Of a DNA stretch of 64,000 nt, positions 58,970-64,000 are shown piece by piece. This DNA comes from Janthinobacterium agaricidamnosum NBRC 102515 = DSM 9628 (lineage in GTDB: Bacteria > Pseudomonadota > Gammaproteobacteria > Burkholderiales > Burkholderiaceae_D): positions 1,803,184-1,867,183 of the forward strand of contig NZ_HG322949.1 of the NCBI RefSeq assembly GCF_000723165.1, given 5' to 3'. The notes under the pieces are model-generated. The model searched no databases. It was not told where the DNA came from and was given only the letters and a program-made list of their open reading frames with translations. Every line of letters begins with the position of its first letter. Position 1 is the stretch's first letter. Both the position numbers and the translations under genes were made by a program.

Positions 58970-60544
58970 ATGAGCGTCACGCGTCGCCATTTCCTGATGA
59001 AGCTGGCCGCCACCAGCGGCTACACCGCCGCCTGTGCGGCGATGACCACGCTGGGCCTGGGCGCCGCCGGCGTCGCTGCCGGCGCCGAGGCCGCGCCGCT
59101 GCGGCTGGCGCCCGGTTCCGGCAAGGGCCAGCGGGTGCTGGTGCTGGGCGCCGGCATCGCCGGACTGGTGGCGGCCTGGGAATTGCGCAAGGCCGGCTAC
59201 CAGGTGCAAGTGATCGAGGCGCGCCAGCGGGTCGGCGGGCGCAACTGGACCATCCGCGACGGCAGCCGCATCGAATACACCGACGGCACGGTGCAAACCG
59301 CCGATTTCGAGCCGGGCCAGTATTTCAACGCCGGTCCGGCGCGCCTGCCGAGCCATCATCGAACCATCCTTGGCTATTGCCGCGAATTCGGCGTGGCGCT
59401 GGAAGCCGAAGTCAATACCAGCCGCAGCGCCTATTTCTTGCCGGATGCGGCCAAGGGCAAACCGGCGATCCAGTTGCGGCGCGCCGTCAACGATGCGCGC
59501 GGGCGCCTGTCCGAATTGCTGGCCAAGGCTGCCGACGGCGGCGCGCTGGACCGTGAATTGAGCCTGGACGACCGCAAGCGGCTGCTGGAATTCCTCAAGG
59601 TATATGGCGACCTGACCCCGGAACTGGCCTTCAAGGGCACCGAGCGTTCCGGCTACACGGTGTTTCCCGGCGCCGCCGAACAAGTCGGGACGCGTCCCGA
59701 TCCGCTGTCGCTGGACGACTTGCTGGACCCGGACTTGTGGACCGCGCTGGTGTTCGACGAATTGCTGATCTTCCAGCCGACCATGCTGCAGCCGGTCGGC
59801 GGCATGGACCGGATTCCGGCCGCCTTCCAGCAGCGCCTGAAGAAAGAGATACGCCTGAACACCGAGGTCAAGGCAATTCACAATGGCGAGCAGGGCGTCA
59901 CGGTGACGGTGCAAGACCGGGCCACCGGCAAGCAGCAAAGCCTGTCCGCCGATTACGCCATCGCGACCTTTCCATTGCCGGTGCTGGCCAGGGTCGACGC
60001 CAATTTTTCGCCGGCGGTGCGCGACGCGATCGCCTCGGTCGAGTACGACACGGCCAGCAAGATCGCGTGGCAAGCGCCGCGCTTCTGGGAAACCGACAGC
60101 AATATCTATGGCGGCATTTCAGTGGTCAAGCATGTCACGGGACTGGTCTGGTACCCGAGCGGCGGTTTCCATCAGACTAACGGCACGCTGATCGGCTGCT
60201 ACAACATCAGCCAGGCTGCGCGCGATTTCACGGCGCAGCCGCTGGCGGCGCAATTCGCGTCGTCGCGCGATGTCATCGACCGCTTGCATCCGGGGCGTGG
60301 GGCCAGCCTGCGGCGGCCGGTCAGCGTGGCCTGGCACAAGGTGCCGTACAGCCTCGGTTCGTGGGTGCACTGGGGCAGGCCGGACGCGCAGCAGTACGTG
60401 CTGCTGAACCAGCCCGACGGCCGGGTGCATTTCGCCGGCGAATACCTGAGCCAGATCGGCGCCTGGCAAGAGGGCGCCGCCTTGTCCGCGCATCACGCGG
60501 TGGCGGCCATCGCCGCCCGCGTCGCCGCCGCTTCCGCCAGCTGA
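58970..60544 (+). CDS. Tat-exported flavin amine/L-amino-acid oxidase
   Basis: The product is 524 aa. The N-terminus MSVTRRHFLMKLAATSGY carries a twin-arginine signal. The FAD-binding GxGxxG is VLVLGAGIAGLVAAWEL (about 60), followed by the GG motif RVGGRNWTIRDG (about 90). The C-terminal FAD motif is HFAGEYLSQIGAWQEGAALS. It belongs to the flavin monoamine oxidase family, which turns amines or amino acids into imines plus H2O2. GAGG precedes the ATG at 58970. A nearer ATG at 58966 is out of frame and stops at once. Substrate unknown. Confidence 0.92.
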   Translation: MSVTRRHFLMKLAATSGYTAACAAMTTLGLGAAGVAAGAEAAPLRLAPGSGKGQRVLVLGAGIAGLVAAWELRKAGYQVQVIEARQRVGGRNWTIRDGSRIEYTDGTVQTADFEPGQYFNAGPARLPSHHRTILGYCREFGVALEAEVNTSRSAYFLPDAAKGKPAIQLRRAVNDARGRLSELLAKAADGGALDRELSLDDRKRLLEFLKVYGDLTPELAFKGTERSGYTVFPGAAEQVGTRPDPLSLDDLLDPDLWTALVFDELLIFQPTMLQPVGGMDRIPAAFQQRLKKEIRLNTEVKAIHNGEQGVTVTVQDRATGKQQSLSADYAIATFPLPVLARVDANFSPAVRDAIASVEYDTASKIAWQAPRFWETDSNIYGGISVVKHVTGLVWYPSGGFHQTNGTLIGCYNISQAARDFTAQPLAAQFASSRDVIDRLHPGRGASLRRPVSVAWHKVPYSLGSWVHWGRPDAQQYVLLNQPDGRVHFAGEYLSQIGAWQEGAALSAHHAVAAIAARVAAASAS

Positions 60545-60550
60545 TCACTT

Positions 60551-60710
60551 AGAGCCTATCCCAGTAGATGAATACGCCCTCTTCTGGCGCCCCTCAGTAG
60601 CGGGGACTGCGTTGCTCGTCGTCGCGTGGCTCGCCACGCTTGCTCCTCACGCCTGGTCCGCGCTGCTGATGCGCTGCCAGCAGAAGACGCTCACTACTGG
60701 GATAGGCTCT
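60551..60710. mobile_element. MITE-like element with 17-bp terminal inverted repeats
   Basis: The ends AGAGCCTATCCCAGTAG (60551-60567) and its exact inverse (60694-60710) bound a 160-bp non-coding element. Its interior contains further self-complementary GC-rich segments. It has no transposase and would need one in trans. GATCACTT abuts the left end (60543-60550) and recurs 7 bp beyond the right end (60718-60725), a possible trace of insertion. Confidence 0.75.
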
Positions 60711-60742
60711 TATCACCGATCACTTCATAAAGAGAGCACACC

Positions 60743-61258
60743 ATGAACAAATTCGGCCATTTCATTCTCGGCGCCATCCTCATCACCTCCAGCCTCGTCA
60801 CGTCCGGCGGCGCCATGGCGCAAGACATCAAGCGCACGCCTGTCCCGAATTCCAGCTTCCCGATTTCGGTGGCGGTCAGCGTGCCGGCCGCCGCCGAGAC
60901 GGTGTATTTCAGCGGCGCGCTGCCCGACGTGGCCAATCCGGCCGCGCCCAAAGAGACCATCGAAGCCTATGGCGACACCCGGACCCAGACCCTGTCGGTG
61001 CTGCGCCGGCTGCAGGCGGCGCTGGCCGCCGAAGGCCTGGGTTTTGCCGACGTGGTGCAACTGCGGGTATTCCTGGTCGGTGAACCGAAACTGGACGGCA
61101 AGCTCGATTTCAATGGCTTGAACGCGGCGTATTCGCAATTCTTCGGCACGGCGGCGCAACCGGCCAAGCCGGCCCGCACCGCGCTGCAAGTGGTGGCGCT
61201 GCCGCTGCCGGGCGCGCTGGTTGAAATCGACCTGGTGGCGGCCCGTATCAAACGTTAA
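60743..61258 (+). CDS. Exported RidA-family protein
   Basis: The product is 171 aa with a signal peptide (about 1-27, ending AMA). The YjgF/RidA fold is seen as ETVYFSGALPD, a middle TLSVLRRLQAALAAEGLGFA with DVVQLRVFLVG, and the end ARTALQVVALPLPGALVEID. The Arg in PARTALQV is the residue that binds the substrate carboxylate in active RidA proteins. RidA hydrolyses reactive imines; next to a flavin oxidase it would clear its product. Export to the periplasm matches the Tat-exported oxidase. Confidence 0.9.
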   Translation: MNKFGHFILGAILITSSLVTSGGAMAQDIKRTPVPNSSFPISVAVSVPAAAETVYFSGALPDVANPAAPKETIEAYGDTRTQTLSVLRRLQAALAAEGLGFADVVQLRVFLVGEPKLDGKLDFNGLNAAYSQFFGTAAQPAKPARTALQVVALPLPGALVEIDLVAARIKR

Positions 61259-61301
61259 GAACTTTTCCCTTTCCCCTGTAGACGCGATGGAGCAAGCCAG
61301 C

Positions 61302-63749
61302 ATGAATACAGTACCATTCGTACCATTCGTACCATTCGTACCATTCGTACCATTTTGTATCACACCGCGCGCCTTGCCGCTGGCCTTGTCGCTGGCCTGT
61401 GCTTCGAGTTCCGCCTGGGCCGCAGCTGCGCCCGCCGCCGAACCTGGCGCGGCCGGGCTGGAAGCGGGCGTGGTGGTGGTCACCGGCACGCGCGACACGC
61501 GCCGTTCCGCCGATGAAAGCCTGAGCCCGATCGACGTGTTGAGCGCCAAGGATTTGCAGCGCACCGGCCAGACCGACCTGCGCGACGCGCTGGTGCGCCT
61601 GCTGCCGTCGGTGAACCGGCTGGCGCAGGCGGGCGACGCGGCCAACCTGACCAGCGCATTGACCTTGCGCGGCCTGAGCCCGAACCATGTGCTGCTGCTG
61701 ATTAACGGCAAGCGGCGCCACACCTCGGCCAACATCACCGCCGATCCCGGCGCGCAGCAGGGCGCCACGCCGGTCGACCTGGACTTGATCCCGGTCAGCG
61801 CGGTCGATCACGTGGAAGTGCTGCGCGACGGCGCGGCGGCCCAGTATGGTTCCGACGCGATCGCCGGCGTCATCAACGTGATCCTGAAATCGTCGAGCCA
61901 GGGCGGCAACCTGGCGCTCAACAGCGGCCGTTATTATTTGCGCGACGGCTTCACGCTGGGCGCCGCCGCCGACATCGGACTGGCGCTGGGCGAGGAGGGT
62001 TTTTTGCACCTGAGCGCGGAAAGCAAGCGCCATGAACACAGCATCCGCAGCGGCCCGGACAACCGCACCAACAGCTATGCCAATCCAGTCTTGGGCGACC
62101 CGCAAACCCAGCGCCAGTCGGTCGGCCTGAACGCCGCTTATCCGCTGGGCGGCAGCGTCGAACTGTACGCCTTCGGCAGCGCCGCGCACCGCAGCGGCGG
62201 CAGCTACCAGAATTACCGCTTGCCGGGCAAGCTGCCGCAAGTGCATCCGAACGGTTTCAGCCCGGTCGAGACCAGCAATGAAAACGACGCGTCGCTGACG
62301 GCCGGCGTGCGCGGCGAACAACTGGCCGGCTGGCGCTGGGATGCCAGCGCCACCCATGGCATCGACAACGTCAAGATCGGCATGACCGATTCCGCCAATA
62401 CCGATTTATATGCGGCCACCGGCAGCACGCCGACCAGTTTCCACCTGGCGCAATACCAGAATACCCAGTCGGGCGCCAACCTGGACCTGGCGCGGCCGTT
62501 CGATACGGGTCTGCTGCCGGCGCCGTTGACGGTGGCGCTGGGCGCCGAATACCGGCGCGAAACCTATGCAGTCGGCGCCGGCGACGCCGCGTCGTCGTTC
62601 GGCAGCGGTTCGCAAGCGCTGCCGGGCTTGTCGGCGGTCAGCGCCGGCCGCCATGCGCGCAATATCTCGGCCGCCTATACCGACTTATCGACCAGGTTCA
62701 ACCGCCAATGGGAAGCCGACCTGGCGGCGCGCTACGAGCGCTACAGCGACGCCGGCAACAGCGCCAACGCCAAATTGTCGGCGCGCTACCAGGCCAGTCC
62801 CGGCCTTGCGCTGCGGGCCACCGCCAGCAGCGGTTTCCGCGCGCCGTCGCTGGCGCAGGAATACTACACCAGCCTGGCCGTGTCGCCGACCACCGCCGGC
62901 GGCCAGCTGGCGGTCAATTCCGACGCCGCGCGCAGCCTCGGCGCGCTGCCGTTAAAACCGGAAAAATCGCGCAGTATCAATCTCGGCATCGTGGCCCAGC
63001 CGGCCGATAAGCTGAACCTGACCATCGACGCCTACCGCATCGATATCCGCGACCGCATCATCCAGGGCGGCACCTACAGCGGCGCGGCGGCGGTCAATGC
63101 GCTGAGCGCCGCCGGTATCAGCCTGCCAAGCGGCCTGGCGTCGGTCAGCGCCAGTTATTTCGCCAACGGCGTCGATACCCGCACCCAGGGCGTCGATCTG
63201 GTGGCTTCGTATCAAACCATCCTCGATCAAACCATCCTCGATCAAACCATCCTCGGCGCGTCCGGCCGCATCGACTGGGACCTGGCCGCCAATATCAACA
63301 ATACGACCATCACGCATACCGCCAGCGACAGCAACGGCAGGCCGCTGCTGAACGCCCAGCAAGCCGGCTACCTGACCACGGCCACGCCGAAGAGCAAGCT
63401 GATCGCCGGCGGCGCGTGGACGCTGGGACCGTGGGGCGTCAGCCTGCACGCGACGCGCTACGGCAAGACCGCCACCGAGGCGACTTTTTATACCGGGCCG
63501 TTCATCTATTCGACATCGGTGTTCAACCATATCGAGAATGCGCCGCGCACCGTGACCGACCTGGAAGTGCGTTATGCGGCCAGCGACAAGCTGCAAATCG
63601 CGGCCGGCGCCAACAATCTGTTCAGCGTCTACCCGAGCACGGTGCCGGTCGAAAGCCGCTACCTGGGCGTGTATGTGTACGACACGGCCGCGTCGCAGGC
63701 CGGCATCAATGGCGGATATTATTATGTGCGCGCCAACTACAAGTTTTGA
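61302..63749 (+). CDS. TonB-dependent outer-membrane receptor
   Basis: The product is 815 aa from the ATG at 61302 (an ATG at 61287 is also possible). The signal peptide holds a five-fold Val-Pro-Phe repeat and ends SSAWA. A TonB-box-like segment GVVVVTGTRD is followed by the plug domain (LRGLSPNHVLLLINGKRRH, VEVLRDGAAAQYGSDAIAGV, INVILK) and a 22-strand-type barrel ending in Tyr-Lys-Phe. The substrate is unknown; the neighbours suggest an amine, amino acid or chelate. It starts 43 bp after the RidA gene and may be in its operon. Confidence 0.92.
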   Translation: MNTVPFVPFVPFVPFVPFCITPRALPLALSLACASSSAWAAAAPAAEPGAAGLEAGVVVVTGTRDTRRSADESLSPIDVLSAKDLQRTGQTDLRDALVRLLPSVNRLAQAGDAANLTSALTLRGLSPNHVLLLINGKRRHTSANITADPGAQQGATPVDLDLIPVSAVDHVEVLRDGAAAQYGSDAIAGVINVILKSSSQGGNLALNSGRYYLRDGFTLGAAADIGLALGEEGFLHLSAESKRHEHSIRSGPDNRTNSYANPVLGDPQTQRQSVGLNAAYPLGGSVELYAFGSAAHRSGGSYQNYRLPGKLPQVHPNGFSPVETSNENDASLTAGVRGEQLAGWRWDASATHGIDNVKIGMTDSANTDLYAATGSTPTSFHLAQYQNTQSGANLDLARPFDTGLLPAPLTVALGAEYRRETYAVGAGDAASSFGSGSQALPGLSAVSAGRHARNISAAYTDLSTRFNRQWEADLAARYERYSDAGNSANAKLSARYQASPGLALRATASSGFRAPSLAQEYYTSLAVSPTTAGGQLAVNSDAARSLGALPLKPEKSRSINLGIVAQPADKLNLTIDAYRIDIRDRIIQGGTYSGAAAVNALSAAGISLPSGLASVSASYFANGVDTRTQGVDLVASYQTILDQTILDQTILGASGRIDWDLAANINNTTITHTASDSNGRPLLNAQQAGYLTTATPKSKLIAGGAWTLGPWGVSLHATRYGKTATEATFYTGPFIYSTSVFNHIENAPRTVTDLEVRYAASDKLQIAAGANNLFSVYPSTVPVESRYLGVYVYDTAASQAGINGGYYYVRANYKF
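61311..61355 (+). repeat. 9-bp tandem repeat (GTACCATTC) x5 in the signal peptide
   Basis: Four perfect units and one with a final T encode VPF repeats between the start and the hydrophobic core of the signal peptide. Unit loss or gain keeps the frame and changes signal peptide length. Confidence 0.9.
63211..63255 (+). repeat. 15-bp tandem repeat (ATCAAACCATCCTCG) x3
   Basis: Three perfect copies encode QTILD-type units within the barrel of the TonB-dependent receptor, probably in an extracellular loop or strand end. Confidence 0.9.
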
Positions 63750-63808
63750 ACATGAAGCGGGCGGCGGGGGTAAGATGACGTTTTTCGCGACATTCACATT
63801 GGCACTTC

Positions 63809-64000
63809 ATGAAGATAGATGACATCAGCGCCTTCGTCGCCGTGGTGCGCAATCACTCGGTCAGCGCCGCCGCCGACGCGTTGCGGCTGACCCAGTCGGC
63901 CATCACGCGGCGGGTGCAGAACTTCGAGCAGGAGCTGGGCGTGGAGCTGCTCGACCGCAGCGTCAAGCCGCCGCGCCCGAATGCGATGGGCCGGCAAGTG
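63809..64000 (+). CDS. LysR-family regulator, N-terminal part
   Basis: The first 64 codons are visible before the window ends. The winged helix-turn-helix is complete: MKIDDISAFVAVVRNHSVSA, then ALRLTQSAITRRVQNFEQEL and GVELLDRS. It lies 59 bp downstream of the receptor gene on the same strand and may control it; the effector domain is outside the window. Confidence 0.9.
   Translation, partial: MKIDDISAFVAVVRNHSVSAAADALRLTQSAITRRVQNFEQELGVELLDRSVKPPRPNAMGRQV

Noticed and set aside
56903..58970. Shufflon at the pilV 3' end
   Set aside because: No inverted repeats of shufflon type and no site-specific recombinase gene after pilV.
1..64000. CRISPR array, tRNA or rRNA genes, intact insertion sequence
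   Set aside because: No regularly spaced direct repeats of CRISPR type, no cloverleaf or rRNA stretches and no transposase frame noticed; the only mobile-type element seen is the 160-bp MITE-like one.

Overview
The window is GC-rich DNA (AT-rich only near 38.9-39.0 kb and 43.7-44.3 kb) from a Gram-negative proteobacterium. Periplasmic, outer-membrane and type III secretion genes are present. Codon style and gene families suggest a betaproteobacterium, most likely Oxalobacteraceae (Janthinobacterium/Duganella/Massilia-like). That assignment is inference; there is no rRNA or marker gene to fix it.

Most of the window (about 5-47.5 kb) is a nearly complete type III secretion system (T3SS) with its own regulators and candidate effectors. 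One minus-strand operon carries sctW, a SycN-like chaperone, SctX- and SctY-like proteins and sctV (10.1-5.7 kb), ending in two small unknown genes. It diverges from sctD-N-O-P-Q-R-S-T-U (10.3-18.1 kb). A second structural operon, sctI-J-K-L plus a proline/histidine-rich protein, lies at 40.3-43.7 kb. A third (needle/HrpF-like, chaperone, sctC secretin) lies at 47.6-45.1 kb. Between them are a CesT-like chaperone, a transglycosylase, a 1160-aa candidate effector resembling AWR/RipA proteins, a family of ADP-ribosyltransferase-like candidate effectors, and two tandem giant paralogues (1369 and 1414 aa). Regulators are an ECF sigma factor of HrpL type (39.4-40.0 kb) and an OmpR-type protein with a degenerate receiver (44.3-45.0 kb). 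Eight sequences of the form GGAACY-N15/16-YYACNNA (seven with at most one mismatch to the -35 part) sit in front of structural and effector transcription units and define a probable HrpL regulon.

At 47.8-58.8 kb is a collinear type IVb (R64/thin-pilus-like) operon: pilL, pilN, pilO, pilP, pilQ, pilR, pilS, a second ATPase, pilM, pilV and a transglycosylase. An isolated PilT-like ATPase lies apart at 37.8-38.9 kb, next to the sigma gene. No prepilin peptidase or shufflon recombinase is visible.

The flanks are metabolic. On the left are a tyrosinase and a multicopper oxidase, preceded by the end of a proline-rich repeat protein. On the right are a Tat-exported flavin amine/amino-acid oxidase, a 160-bp MITE-like element, an exported RidA-family protein, a TonB-dependent receptor with in-frame tandem repeats, and the start of a LysR regulator. 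The oxidase and RidA make functional sense together, because RidA proteins hydrolyse the imines that such oxidases release.

The most unusual points are: a Ysc-like gene order at the export-gate locus combined with Hrp-type sigma control; the ART-like family with a shared N-terminal motif and acidic C-terminal tail; signs of recombination among effector genes; and a probable internal start producing a short SctQ product.
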